Shown one piece after another: positions 9,582-18,951 of a stretch of DNA of 64,000 nucleotides. Numbering within the stretch: position 1 is the stretch's first letter; every line of letters starts with the position of its first letter. Source of the stretch: Acinetobacter sp. ANC 4178 (GTDB lineage Bacteria > Pseudomonadota > Gammaproteobacteria > Pseudomonadales > Moraxellaceae); the NCBI RefSeq assembly GCF_004331175.1, contig NZ_SJOD01000005.1:62001-126000 (forward strand). The letters run 5' to 3'. The notes under the pieces are model-generated. The model had not been told where the DNA came from and ran no database searches. It saw only the letters and a list, made by a program, of their open reading frames with translations. The translations under genes were made by a program, and so were the position numbers.

Positions 9582-10442
9582 TTAAGGGGTCGGTTGTACT
9601 GTTTTCAGTAACTGTTTGAGTTGAGTTACATCAATTTGACCCGGTGCAGAGGCTTCACCAATCATGCCGAAACTTAAACTGCCGCCCATATTGGCGGTTG
9701 CCACACGTGAAATCGTGCCCAACTGTCCCATCGACATGGTTAACAGTGGTTTTTGACTTTTTTGGCTGACTGCCAGCGTGGCATTCATCAGGGTAAAGAC
9801 ATCTTGTTTAGATTTCGGCATCACTGCAATTTTTAGAATGTCCGCACCCATTTGATCCTGTTTTAGCAAACGGTTTTCAATTTCTTGTTGTTCTGGTGTT
9901 TTATTAAAATCGTGATTCGACATAATTACTAACACATGTTTATCATGCGCCAATTTGGTTAATTTCGCTACACTGCCAGCATCACGGAACATTTCGATAT
10001 CCAGCAATTGCATAAATGGCTTTTTCAAATATTCACGATAGATCTTTTCATAGTCTTGGTCAGACACCGTCATTTTTCCACCTTCGTTATGGGTACGAAT
10101 GGTCGCGATCAACGGTTTGTCTTTTAAAATTTGATTCAACTGCTGACCCAGTGCGATGACTTTTTTGGTGTCGGCAGAAAACTCGAGTAAGTCGATGCGA
10201 AATTCAGCCACATCTGCATTTGGGTTGTTGGCAATCACTTGTGCTTGCGCAATCGCTTGCTCTGCCGTTTTCGCGGTAATCGGCACAATGGTTTTGACAG
10301 GTAAGTCACCAATATTAAGGTTTTTGACCATATAGTGTTGTGCGCTTGATTGAGCCGATTCAGCTGCAAATGTCGCTGGCATTGCTGCGATAACTGCACT
10401 GCTTAAGCAGAGTTGTATTGCAATTTTTTTGATGGTAATCAT
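9582..10442 (-). CDS. quiB: 3-dehydroquinate dehydratase, type I, periplasmic
   Basis: The enzyme dehydrates 3-dehydroquinate to 3-dehydroshikimate. I placed the start at the ATG at 10442, which has AAGGA 7 nt upstream; a TTG at 10463 would add 7 residues. The signal peptide ends near ATFAAE, so this catabolic type I enzyme works in the periplasm, separate from the biosynthetic pathway. Family residues are visible: Glu80 (AEFRID), catalytic His177 (MSNHDFNKTP) and Schiff-base Lys204 (ADILKIAVMP). About 286 aa is slightly long for AroD because of the signal. Confidence 0.93.
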   Translation of the reverse strand: MITIKKIAIQLCLSSAVIAAMPATFAAESAQSSAQHYMVKNLNIGDLPVKTIVPITAKTAEQAIAQAQVIANNPNADVAEFRIDLLEFSADTKKVIALGQQLNQILKDKPLIATIRTHNEGGKMTVSDQDYEKIYREYLKKPFMQLLDIEMFRDAGSVAKLTKLAHDKHVLVIMSNHDFNKTPEQQEIENRLLKQDQMGADILKIAVMPKSKQDVFTLMNATLAVSQKSQKPLLTMSMGQLGTISRVATANMGGSLSFGMIGEASAPGQIDVTQLKQLLKTVQPTP

Positions 10443-10496
10443 TACAGTTCCTTGTATTTTCAAACTATTGCCTGACTTTTATCATCAGCCGCAAAC

Positions 10497-10538
10497 ATAC
10501 GTGGGATTCATGCAATGGGACATGCAATCACCACGTAT
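10497..10538 (-). other. Intercistronic inverted repeat between quiB and pcaG
   Basis: ATACGTGG (10497-10504) and CCACGTAT (10531-10538) form an 8 bp inverted repeat. Its 26-nt interior holds two copies of ATGCAAT. The 130 bp pcaG-quiB gap is the junction of the pca and qui gene blocks. There is no poly-T, so function is unknown; it may be an mRNA processing site. Confidence 0.4.
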
Positions 10539-10592
10539 AAACTTCTATCTATTCGGCTCGTGCAAGATGTCCTACACCAAGCCTTCGGGAGT

Positions 10593-11222
10593 TTAGATAT
10601 CTAAAAACACCGTTTCGTCTTCGCCTTGTATACGAATATCGAAACGATAAACCACTTCACCATCACGTTCTTCGCGCTTAGCAATTAAGGTCTGACGACG
10701 AGGTGCCCACTCAATTCCTTTCAGTACAGGATCTTGTGCATTGGCTTCAGCTTCATCTTCAAAATACACACGGGTATTCAAGCCAATGTTAATCCCGCGA
10801 GCAAAGATGATCAGTGCAATATGCGGTGCCTGAGTTGTCCCTTTACGGCCCGGAACAGCACCCGGTTTAATGGTATTAAAACTCCAAAAACCAGTTTCAA
10901 AGTCAGCCCCTGTACGCCCCCAACCAGAGAAATTTGGGTCAACTGCTTTGCCTTGAATATCGGCCGCACTCGGATACACGCCATTGGCATCTGCCTGCCA
11001 GATTTCAATTAATACATCGCGTAGTGGTAAGCCTAAGCCGTCAAACACTTGACCTTCTAAGCGAATGCGTTCACCTAAAGTGTTTTCTTTAACTAGCTGG
11101 TTATTAAAGTTATTTTCAAACACTTCAATATTGGCTTGTTGTGGTAACAAACCAATGTGTACGTATGGTCCACCTGTTTGAGATGGAGTTTCATGCAATT
11201 CTTGAAAGTTCCAATTGTTCAT
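10593..11222 (-). CDS. pcaG: Protocatechuate 3,4-dioxygenase alpha subunit
   Basis: This is the structural partner of PcaH in intradiol ring cleavage of protocatechuate to beta-carboxy-cis,cis-muconate. The product is 209 aa and starts after AGGGAG. The N-terminus (ETPSQTGGPYVHIGL) and the core (GQVFDGLGLPLRDVLIEIWQADANGVYP, FSGWGRTGADFETG) are typical of alpha subunits. The iron-ligand histidines of the beta subunit are replaced (TTQAPHIALIIFARG has one His), as expected. It lies 15 bp after pcaH. Confidence 0.96.
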   Translation of the reverse strand: MNNWNFQELHETPSQTGGPYVHIGLLPQQANIEVFENNFNNQLVKENTLGERIRLEGQVFDGLGLPLRDVLIEIWQADANGVYPSAADIQGKAVDPNFSGWGRTGADFETGFWSFNTIKPGAVPGRKGTTQAPHIALIIFARGINIGLNTRVYFEDEAEANAQDPVLKGIEWAPRRQTLIAKREERDGEVVYRFDIRIQGEDETVFLDI

Positions 11223-11237
11223 GTTGTTCTCCCTGAA

Positions 11238-11975
<738 letters not shown>

Positions 11976-11989
11976 TTAATCTTGTTCCA

Positions 11990-12424
11990 TTACTCTTGAT
12001 TGGTTTGTTCTGAATCAGATTGCAGTTCACTGAGTTTTTTTGGTGCAATGCCCAAATCTGCAAATACCTCTTCTGCCATATGCATGGCTGCATTGGCTGC
12101 TGGTAGACCTGCATAGAGTGAGCAGTGCAGAATCAATTCTTTTAACTCATCCTTAGTCACACCATTGTTAAAACAAGCACGTAAATGCATACGTAATTCG
12201 TCTTCACGCCCTAGAGACAATAAAATTGCAATCGTCACTAAACTGCGGGTATGGCGGGGCAAACCTGGTCTAGACCACACTTCACCCCATGCAAAACGGC
12301 TGATAAAATTTTGAAAATCTGCGTTGAAATCATTCAGGTTCTCGATCGAACGATTCACATGCTTTTCACCTAGCACTTCAGTTCGGACTTTGATCCCTTG
12401 TTCATAGCGTTGTTCATCATTCAT
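11990..12424 (-). CDS. pcaC: 4-carboxymuconolactone decarboxylase
   Basis: The enzyme decarboxylates gamma-carboxymuconolactone to beta-ketoadipate enol-lactone. The product is 144 aa, close to the usual 130-140, with a short acidic/Gln-rich tail (SELQSDSEQTNQE). The core has the AhpD/CMD pattern: FAWGEVWSRPGL, RSLVTIAILLSLGREDELRMH, then NGVTKDELKELILHCSLYAGLPAAN. It is free-standing, not fused to PcaD as in some bacteria. It sits between pcaK and pcaH. Confidence 0.95.
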   Translation of the reverse strand: MNDEQRYEQGIKVRTEVLGEKHVNRSIENLNDFNADFQNFISRFAWGEVWSRPGLPRHTRSLVTIAILLSLGREDELRMHLRACFNNGVTKDELKELILHCSLYAGLPAANAAMHMAEEVFADLGIAPKKLSELQSDSEQTNQE

Positions 12425-12438
12425 GGGAGAATCCTCAA

Positions 12439-13794
12439 TTAAGTTGCGTCAGTATGTGCAACAAGTGATTTAACAAAAATTGCGATAGCCGCTGCTGTTG
12501 CAGGAATCATGAGCAAGCTCAAAATTGCAGTAAACGACCAGTCATTGCCGAGTAATACCGCACCAATCCAAGCACCAAATACCGCACCGAAACGACCAAT
12601 TCCAGACATCCAAGCCACACCTGTTGCACGGCATTGCGTCGGGTAAAAACGAGCGCTGAGTGCTGGCATAGCCGACTGTGCACCATTAATTGCAACACCT
12701 GCGCAAAGCACTAAAATGGCAAGTAAGGTTGGATTTGCTAAGCTCTGACCTACGGCAAAAGCGAAGATTCCAGCGACAAAGTAGAAGCCTGCAATAATGC
12801 GGTTCGGGTTGAAACGGTCCATTGCCCAGCCAATAAATAAAGCACTGAGGACACCGCCAAACTGGAATAGACCACCGATAAATGCAGCACGTTCCATGGT
12901 TGCGCCTGTTTCACGCATTAAGGTTGGTAACCAACTGGTGAGCAGATAAATCATGACCAAACCCATGAAATAGGTTAGCCACAATAAAACCGTACCTTTG
13001 ACATATTTCTGAGAGAACAGCATGCCAAACACACCTTTCTTCTCTCCACCTTCGGTTTTTTCTTCAGGTACATGAAACTCAGTAACACCCTGTACTTGCG
13101 TCGGTGCAATACGCGTTAGAATTTTGCGGACTTTTTCGCTGTCACGACCTTTCACAATCAAGAAACGATAGGATTCTGGCAGGAAGAAAATCACCAAAAG
13201 CATCAAAATCAGTGGTGACCAACCGCCCAGTAAAAACAAGCTGTGCCAACCAAAGGTTGGGATTAACCAACTACTGATGAAACCACCTGTTGCCATCCCC
13301 AAGTTATAACCACAGAACATGCAAGTCACGAGTAACGAGCGAGAGCGTTGTGGGCAATATTCAGAAAATAGCGTGGTTGCATTCGGCATCGCTGCACCCA
13401 AACCAATACCCGTTAAAAAGCGTAGTATCACCAAGGTATTTAAGTCACCCGCATATGCCGATGCCAAAGTAAAGCCACCAAAAATCAGCATCGAAACACT
13501 TAAAACAATCTTTCGCCCAAAGCGGTCAGCGGTTGGACCAGACACCAAAGCACCAATAATCATGCCGCCTAAGGCTGCACTCATGACTGGACCCAGTTGC
13601 GAACGGTCTATTCCCCAGTCTTGTGCCAAGGCTGGAGCAATAAAACCCATTGCCGCCGTATCAATACCGTCAACAAAAACAATGAGAAAACATACAATTG
13701 CGATCAACCACTGATATTTGCTAATCGGTGCATCATTAATCAGTGCTTGTGCGTCTATACTCGTTTTTTGAGTAGCGTATTCCTGAGACGCCAT
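12439..13794 (-). CDS. pcaK: MFS transporter for protocatechuate/4-hydroxybenzoate
   Basis: This is a 451-aa inner-membrane proton symporter of the aromatic acid:H+ symporter (AAHS) family with 12 predicted helices. The family motif DGIDTAAMGFIAPAL appears in the first helix, and the MFS loop 2-3 motif is GPTADRFGRK. A strong AAGGAGG lies before the ATG. The position between pcaD and pcaC is that of pcaK in Acinetobacter. Substrate is assigned from family and context. Confidence 0.93.
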   Translation of the reverse strand: MASQEYATQKTSIDAQALINDAPISKYQWLIAIVCFLIVFVDGIDTAAMGFIAPALAQDWGIDRSQLGPVMSAALGGMIIGALVSGPTADRFGRKIVLSVSMLIFGGFTLASAYAGDLNTLVILRFLTGIGLGAAMPNATTLFSEYCPQRSRSLLVTCMFCGYNLGMATGGFISSWLIPTFGWHSLFLLGGWSPLILMLLVIFFLPESYRFLIVKGRDSEKVRKILTRIAPTQVQGVTEFHVPEEKTEGGEKKGVFGMLFSQKYVKGTVLLWLTYFMGLVMIYLLTSWLPTLMRETGATMERAAFIGGLFQFGGVLSALFIGWAMDRFNPNRIIAGFYFVAGIFAFAVGQSLANPTLLAILVLCAGVAINGAQSAMPALSARFYPTQCRATGVAWMSGIGRFGAVFGAWIGAVLLGNDWSFTAILSLLMIPATAAAIAIFVKSLVAHTDAT

Positions 13795-13835
13795 ACCTGC
13801 CTCCTTGGGCTTAAAGTCCTTTTAAAATCCTTAAA

Positions 13836-14624
13836 CTATTGAATCGATCCAATAAACTGACTGAGGGTTTGGGTAAACAGCTCAGGTTGCTCAATATTGG
13901 AAAGATGCGATGCATCAATCACCGCAAGTTCACTCTTTTGAATCTGTTGTTGCATAAAGACGCCATCTGCCACGGTGGTAACTGGATCAAATGCGCCTGC
14001 AATCACTAAAGTAGGAATCTGAATCTGTTGAATTTCTTCGCTCAAATCTGCTTGAGCCAATGCACGGCAAGATTCTGCATACCCCAGTGCTGGCGTAGTC
14101 GCTAAAGACTGAATGGTGCGCTGTGCTAAAGCATCATGTTGATAATCAAACTGTTCGCTGAACCAACGGGTATGCGTAGTTTTGACCAAATCCGCTAAGC
14201 CACTGGCTATCACAGCATCTGCACGCGCATTCCAACCATCTTCAGTCCAAATTTTGGCTGCTGAGTTCGCCACGGTAATGCTATGAAAACGATCTGCATG
14301 ATGAATACCGAGCCACAAAGCCGTCATGCCGCCCATCGAAATTCCGCAAAAATGTGCTTTTTCAATGTTTAAACCGTTCAGAATATCAATCACATCTTCT
14401 GCAAGATTTTGTACAGTGGTCTGCTCAATCACATCACTTTGCCCATGACCACGCGTGTCATAAGTCACCACTTTGAACTGCTGTTCAAAAGCAGCAACTT
14501 GTGGCTGCCACATACCTTTATCTGTACCCAATGAGTTTGAAAATACAATCACAGGCGCATTCTCTTGCCCACTGATCGCAACGGATAAAGTCTTGCCTTG
14601 ACGATTGGTCATTGTGATATTCAC
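13836..14624 (-). CDS. pcaD: 3-oxoadipate enol-lactonase
   Basis: This alpha/beta hydrolase opens beta-ketoadipate enol-lactone to beta-ketoadipate. The product is 262 aa. The nucleophile elbow GISMGG puts the catalytic serine at 96; the acid is in AGAFDPVTT and the histidine in DASHLSNIEQP. The start overlaps the pcaB stop by 4 bp (ATGA), implying translational coupling. Confidence 0.95.
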   Translation of the reverse strand: MNITMTNRQGKTLSVAISGQENAPVIVFSNSLGTDKGMWQPQVAAFEQQFKVVTYDTRGHGQSDVIEQTTVQNLAEDVIDILNGLNIEKAHFCGISMGGMTALWLGIHHADRFHSITVANSAAKIWTEDGWNARADAVIASGLADLVKTTHTRWFSEQFDYQHDALAQRTIQSLATTPALGYAESCRALAQADLSEEIQQIQIPTLVIAGAFDPVTTVADGVFMQQQIQKSELAVIDASHLSNIEQPELFTQTLSQFIGSIQ

Positions 14625-15976
14625 TTTGCCTCTCCTTTTGCTTCTTGCAACACCGCATCAATCTGGTCTTGAATATTGCCAAGATATGACGCAGGTTTAA
14701 AAATTTCTGAAATCTGAGCTGCACTAAAATAGGTTTTCACTTGATCGAGTTCAGTAATGACCTCTTTTAAGTGAACACCTTTTTCAACGGCTGTTTTGCA
14801 TGCTGCTTCCACCACATGATGTGCCTGTAAGCGTCCCATATGCGGTGCCAAAGCCATCATGACTGCTTCCGCCATAATCAAACCTTGGGTACATTCCAAA
14901 TTACGTTGCATATTTTCAGCATTGACTTGCATGCCTTGTAAAACATCCAAAGTCCGCTCTAAAGCGCCTGCACAGAGTTGGAAAATTTCAGGCAATGCCA
15001 GCCATTCTGCATGCCATCCACCTAGACTACGCTCATGTTCCTGCACCATGCTTTGGTACAAACTTGACATCAGCACAGGCACACGATTGGCTGCTGCCAA
15101 AACCGATGCCGCAGCAACAGGATTACGTTTATGTGGCATCGTCGATGACCCACCGCGCCCTTTCGCCGCTGGCTCAAATACTTCTGCAATTTCAGTTTGC
15201 ATCATCAACGACCAGTCGCGCGCCATTTTGCCCAAACTACCTGTCACCATTGCTAAGACGCTTGCGATTTCAACAATACGGTCGCGCTCACCATGCCAAG
15301 TACAGCTTGGAACAGAAAGTTGTAACTGCGCTGCAAATGCTTGTACAACTACTGTGCCTTGATTCTGCAAAGATGCTAATGAACCGACCGCACCGCCTAA
15401 TTGCGCAGCAAAAACACGCGCTTTCATGGCATCAATACGAGCTAAATCACGATGAAATGCCGAAGCCCAACGCGCGAATTTATGCCCCAAAGTAATCGGC
15501 AACCCTTGCTGCAACCATGTGCGTCCAATCATCACTTGTGAGCGATACTGTTCAGCTTGAGCCAAAGCTGTGCGGTAACATTGGTGAATTAAAGCTTCAA
15601 CATGCGTCATTGCAGCACGACATTGCAAAATACAGGCAGTGTCTAAAATGTCTTGACTGGTTGCGCCCCAATGCACATAGCGCGCAGCATCTTCATTGCT
15701 TTGTTTCACAATCGCAGTCAATTGCTTCACAAAAGGAATCGCAATATTGCCGGCCAAGCCTGTTGCAACAGCCAAAGCATCAAAATCAATCCGATCAAGC
15801 GCAGTCTGTGCAACTTGGGAAATTACGATTGCCGCAGATTTTGGGATAACACCGACCTGAGCCTGCGCTTGTGCCAAGGCAACTTCCGCCTCAATCATGT
15901 AAGACACCAACGCGCGATCACTGAAAATTTCAGTCACCTCGTTTTGGTAAAATAAGCTGGCATATAACTGGCTCAT
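14621..15976 (-). CDS. pcaB: 3-carboxy-cis,cis-muconate cycloisomerase
   Basis: The enzyme cyclises beta-carboxy-cis,cis-muconate to gamma-carboxymuconolactone. It is a member of the fumarase/aspartase superfamily. The superfamily signature GSSTMPHKRNP lies at 276-286, and the upstream histidine region is VHWGATSQDILDTA. The product is 451 aa, a full-length bacterial-type enzyme. An AAGGA ribosome-binding site is present. The 3' end overlaps pcaD. Confidence 0.96.
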   Translation of the reverse strand: MSQLYASLFYQNEVTEIFSDRALVSYMIEAEVALAQAQAQVGVIPKSAAIVISQVAQTALDRIDFDALAVATGLAGNIAIPFVKQLTAIVKQSNEDAARYVHWGATSQDILDTACILQCRAAMTHVEALIHQCYRTALAQAEQYRSQVMIGRTWLQQGLPITLGHKFARWASAFHRDLARIDAMKARVFAAQLGGAVGSLASLQNQGTVVVQAFAAQLQLSVPSCTWHGERDRIVEIASVLAMVTGSLGKMARDWSLMMQTEIAEVFEPAAKGRGGSSTMPHKRNPVAAASVLAAANRVPVLMSSLYQSMVQEHERSLGGWHAEWLALPEIFQLCAGALERTLDVLQGMQVNAENMQRNLECTQGLIMAEAVMMALAPHMGRLQAHHVVEAACKTAVEKGVHLKEVITELDQVKTYFSAAQISEIFKPASYLGNIQDQIDAVLQEAKGEAK

Positions 15977-15998
15977 GATCGCTATCCTTAAATCTGCT

Positions 15999-17204
15999 TT
16001 AAACCCGCTGAATAATCATTGCAATACCTTGACCGACCCCAATACACATCGAACACAAGGCATAGGTTCCACCCGTTTGTTCCAATTGATTTAAAGCCGT
16101 GGTGACTAAACGTGCACCCGATGCACCCAGTGGATGACCGATCGCAATCGCGCCGCCATTCGGATTCACTTGGGTCGTGTCATCGGCCAGACCTAAATCA
16201 CGGGTCACTGCTAGTGCCTGTGCCGCAAAGGCTTCATTCAGTTCAATCACATCCATCTGCTCGATTGTGAGATTGGCTTGTTTAAGAAGCTTCTTAATCG
16301 CAGGTGCTGGGGCAAAGCCCATGATGCGTGGTTCTACACCCACAGCAGTAGAGGCAATAATCTTGGCGCGTGGTTTAAGTTGGTATTGCTCGACGGCTTG
16401 TTCCGAAGCAATCAGTACAGCAGCCGCACCGTCATTGATGCCTGACGCGTTTCCCGCTGTGACGGTGCCTTCTGCTGTGACGACTGGCTTCAGTTTCGCC
16501 AAACCTTCTAATGTGGTCGATGCACGAGGATGTTCATCGGTATCCACCACAATTGGATCACCCTTACGCTGTGCAATAGTTACAGGGATGATCTCATGTT
16601 TAAAAAAGCCTTGAGCTTGCGCGGTTGCTGTGCGCTGTTGACTCGTCAAGGCAAACTGGTCTTGATCTGCACGATCAATATGAAACTGTTGTGCCACATT
16701 CTCTGCAGTTTGTGGCATGGTCTCTACACCATACATGGCCTTCAGCTTCGGATTGATAAAACGCCATCCCATGGTGGTGTCTTCAATCTTCTGGCTACGG
16801 CCATAAGCTGTTTCTGATTTACCCATCACAAAGGGAGCACGAGACATGCTTTCCACGCCCCCTGCGATAACCAGATTCGCTTCACCCGCTTTAATTGCAC
16901 GGGCAGCCATCGCAATCGCATCGAGTGATGAACCACATAAACGATTCACAGTCGTGGCAGGCACTTCAACCGGTAAACCTGCAAGCAATGCTGACATACG
17001 ACCGACATTACGGTTATCTTCTCCCGCTTGGTTGGCACAGCCGTAGATCACATCATCGACTTGGGTCCAGTCCACACTCGGATTACGTTGCATTAAGGCT
17101 TGAATCGGCACGGCACCCAAGTCATCGGCACGGACTGGGGCTAAACCACCCGCATAACGACCAAATGGGGTACGAATGGCATCGATAATATATGCATTTT
17201 TCAT
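15999..17204 (-). CDS. pcaF: Beta-ketoadipyl-CoA thiolase
   Basis: The enzyme cleaves beta-ketoadipyl-CoA with CoA to succinyl-CoA and acetyl-CoA, the final step. The product is 401 aa. The thiolase triad is visible: Cys90 (NRLCGSSLDAI), His357 (IAIGHPLGASGARL) and Cys387 (CSMCIGVGQG). The N-terminus AYIIDAIRTPFGRYAGGLA is characteristic of PcaF/PaaJ enzymes. It is separated from pcaJ by an unusual 117 bp gap holding a palindromic repeat. Confidence 0.96.
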   Translation of the reverse strand: MKNAYIIDAIRTPFGRYAGGLAPVRADDLGAVPIQALMQRNPSVDWTQVDDVIYGCANQAGEDNRNVGRMSALLAGLPVEVPATTVNRLCGSSLDAIAMAARAIKAGEANLVIAGGVESMSRAPFVMGKSETAYGRSQKIEDTTMGWRFINPKLKAMYGVETMPQTAENVAQQFHIDRADQDQFALTSQQRTATAQAQGFFKHEIIPVTIAQRKGDPIVVDTDEHPRASTTLEGLAKLKPVVTAEGTVTAGNASGINDGAAAVLIASEQAVEQYQLKPRAKIIASTAVGVEPRIMGFAPAPAIKKLLKQANLTIEQMDVIELNEAFAAQALAVTRDLGLADDTTQVNPNGGAIAIGHPLGASGARLVTTALNQLEQTGGTYALCSMCIGVGQGIAMIIQRV

Positions 17205-17219
17205 ATCTATTCTTCTCTT

Positions 17220-17314
17220 AATCCTCCCTTAATCCCTCCTTTAAAAAGGAGGGAGACCCACCGCACTTTATGCTAGAGAAGTCCCCCTTTAGCAAAGGGG
17301 GATTTAGGGGGATT
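17220..17314. repeat. Nested palindromic intergenic repeat (MITE/REP-like)
   Basis: This is a ~95 bp element with imperfect terminal inverted repeats; the left end AATCCTCCCTTAATCC mirrors the right end GGGGATTTAGGGGGATT. It contains two perfect internal hairpins: TCCCTCCTT/AAGGAGGGA (17233-17241 with 17246-17254) and TCCCCCTTT/AAAGGGGGA (17282-17290 with 17294-17302). No ORF is present. It lies inside the pca operon between pcaJ and pcaF. It looks like a dispersed intergenic repeat of the genus, but only one copy is seen here. Confidence 0.7.
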
Positions 17315-17321
17315 CAAATCA

Positions 17322-17978
17322 TTAATTCTGTTGTGTCGCATCCACCAACGGAGCACCCGTCATCGCCTGCAATTCTGCAAAGCTTAAACCGTCGACTTTC
17401 TCAATCACTTTTAAGCCTTCCGCGGTGACATCAATCACACACAGATCGGTATAAATGCGGTCAACACACTTTTGTCCTGTGGCGGGGTAAGTCAGCTCTG
17501 CCACAATCTTCGGTTCACCGTTTTTGGTGACATGATCGGTGGTGATAAACACTTTTTTAGCGCCGACAGCCAAATCCATCGCGCCACCTACCGATGGAAT
17601 TGCATCGGGTGCACCAGTATGCCAATTGGCCAAGTCACCATTGGCTGCGACTTGAAAGGCACCCAGAACTGCAATATCTAAATGCCCACCACGCATCATG
17701 GCAAACGAATCCCCATGATGGAAAAAGCTACCGCCTTTTAACATGGTCACATATTCTTTACCCGCATTGATCAGCTCAGGATCTTCTTCACCTTCCGCGG
17801 GCGGTGGACCAAAAGCCAATAAGCCATTTTCAGAATGCAGGAAGATCTCTTTGTCTGAAGGTAGATAGCTGGCAATCTTGGTGGGTAAGCCAATACCTAA
17901 ATTGACATAAGCCCCATCAGGAATATCTTGTGCCACACGTTCAGCAATCTGGTTGCGGTTGAGTTTTTGATAGCTCAT
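17322..17978 (-). CDS. pcaJ: 3-oxoadipate CoA-transferase beta subunit
   Basis: Together with PcaI it moves CoA from succinyl-CoA to beta-ketoadipate. The start at 17978 (MSYQKLNRNQ) has GGGAG 7 nt upstream; a longer in-frame extension to 18038 overlaps pcaI and is unlikely. The product is 218 aa. The active-site glutamate motif SENGLL puts Glu at 50, and GGAMDLAVGAKKV is the family G-rich segment. It lies 13 bp after pcaI. Confidence 0.95.
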   Translation of the reverse strand: MSYQKLNRNQIAERVAQDIPDGAYVNLGIGLPTKIASYLPSDKEIFLHSENGLLAFGPPPAEGEEDPELINAGKEYVTMLKGGSFFHHGDSFAMMRGGHLDIAVLGAFQVAANGDLANWHTGAPDAIPSVGGAMDLAVGAKKVFITTDHVTKNGEPKIVAELTYPATGQKCVDRIYTDLCVIDVTAEGLKVIEKVDGLSFAELQAMTGAPLVDATQQN

Positions 17979-17991
17979 GATGTTCTCCCGA

Positions 17992-18672
17992 TTACACAGC
18001 AACTGGTTCAGGTTGAACCTGTACCACGTGTTGAACAAAGATGCCTGCGGTGATGATGTGTTCAGGGTCTAACTCACCCAGTTCCACCACTTCAGAAACT
18101 TGCGCAATGGTCACGTTTGCTGCCATGGCCATAATCGGGCCGAAGTTACGTGCCGATTTACGGTAAACCAGATTACCCCAACGGTCGCCTTGCTGCGCTT
18201 TAATCAAAGCGAAGTCGGCTTTGATCGGGTATTCCAGTACATAATCTTTACCATCGATGTGACGGGTTTCTTTGCCTTCGGCCAATAAAGTCCCGTAGCC
18301 TGTCGGGGTGAAGACTGCGCCGAGTCCCATGCCTGCGGCTTGAATACGACAGGCCAAATTGCCTTGAGGCACCAGTTCCAGTTCGATTTTGCCTGCACGA
18401 TAGAGTTCATCGAAGACCCAAGAGTCGGACTGACGCGGGAATGAACAGATGACTTTTTTGACGGCACCAGCCTTCAACAGTTTCGCCAGACCATAATCGC
18501 CATTGCCTGCATTGTTGCTGACGATGGTGAGGTCTTTACGTCCAAGCTTGATCAGCCCGTCAATGAGTTCAGCAGGTTGTCCTGCTGTACCAAAACCACC
18601 AATCATGATGGTTGAGCCGTCTTGTATCTGGGAGAGCGCTTCCGTTAAGGTCGCTGCACTTTTATCTATCAT
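17992..18672 (-). CDS. pcaI: 3-oxoadipate CoA-transferase alpha subunit
   Basis: This is the first gene of the pca-qui operon. The start at 18672 (MIDKSAATLTEAL) has GGAG 7 nt upstream; an in-frame GTG/ATG extension to 18714 lacks one. The product is 226 aa. The CoA-transferase family I signature GGFGTAGQP lies at 25-33. It acts as a heteromer with PcaJ. Its promoter region faces pcaU and contains the PcaU operator. Confidence 0.95.
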   Translation of the reverse strand: MIDKSAATLTEALSQIQDGSTIMIGGFGTAGQPAELIDGLIKLGRKDLTIVSNNAGNGDYGLAKLLKAGAVKKVICSFPRQSDSWVFDELYRAGKIELELVPQGNLACRIQAAGMGLGAVFTPTGYGTLLAEGKETRHIDGKDYVLEYPIKADFALIKAQQGDRWGNLVYRKSARNFGPIMAMAANVTIAQVSEVVELGELDPEHIITAGIFVQHVVQVQPEPVAV

Positions 18673-18838
18673 TAGATAACTCCATTGTGCATCATGCAAA
18701 ATTTGAAAAGGCACGGAAACCTAACTTATACTGGGCAATGATTCAGCTAAAACAACATTCCCTAGTCTTTTAGTTCGATTTCCTTATGCGTTCATTTTTT
18801 ATCATTTTCTGGCATTGGACTAGATAGTTATATGCGCT

Positions 18839-18880
18839 TTTGTTCGATGATCGAACATTTTTACTTATTATCGAACAAAA
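18839..18880. promoter_or_regulatory. PcaU operator in the pcaU-pcaI intergenic region
   Basis: TGTTCGAT g ATCGAACA is a perfect 8+8 palindrome at 18841-18857. A third copy, ATCGAACA, lies at 18870-18877 as a direct repeat of the right arm. This palindrome-plus-direct-repeat layout is the known PcaU site architecture in Acinetobacter. PcaU activates pcaI with protocatechuate and controls its own gene. A lone TTCGAT occurs near 18775. Confidence 0.85.
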
Positions 18881-18951
18881 CCTGATTTTTTCAGTCAGAT
18901 TTCACGCTATAGTAAAAATATAAACACAATACATATCAGGAAAGTATCTAA

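Noticed and set aside
16177..16614. Plus-strand open frame of 145 codons inside pcaF, and similar antisense frames in quiX, pcaB and pcaH
   Set aside because: They are shadows of strongly conserved minus-strand genes, with no ribosome-binding site or family match.
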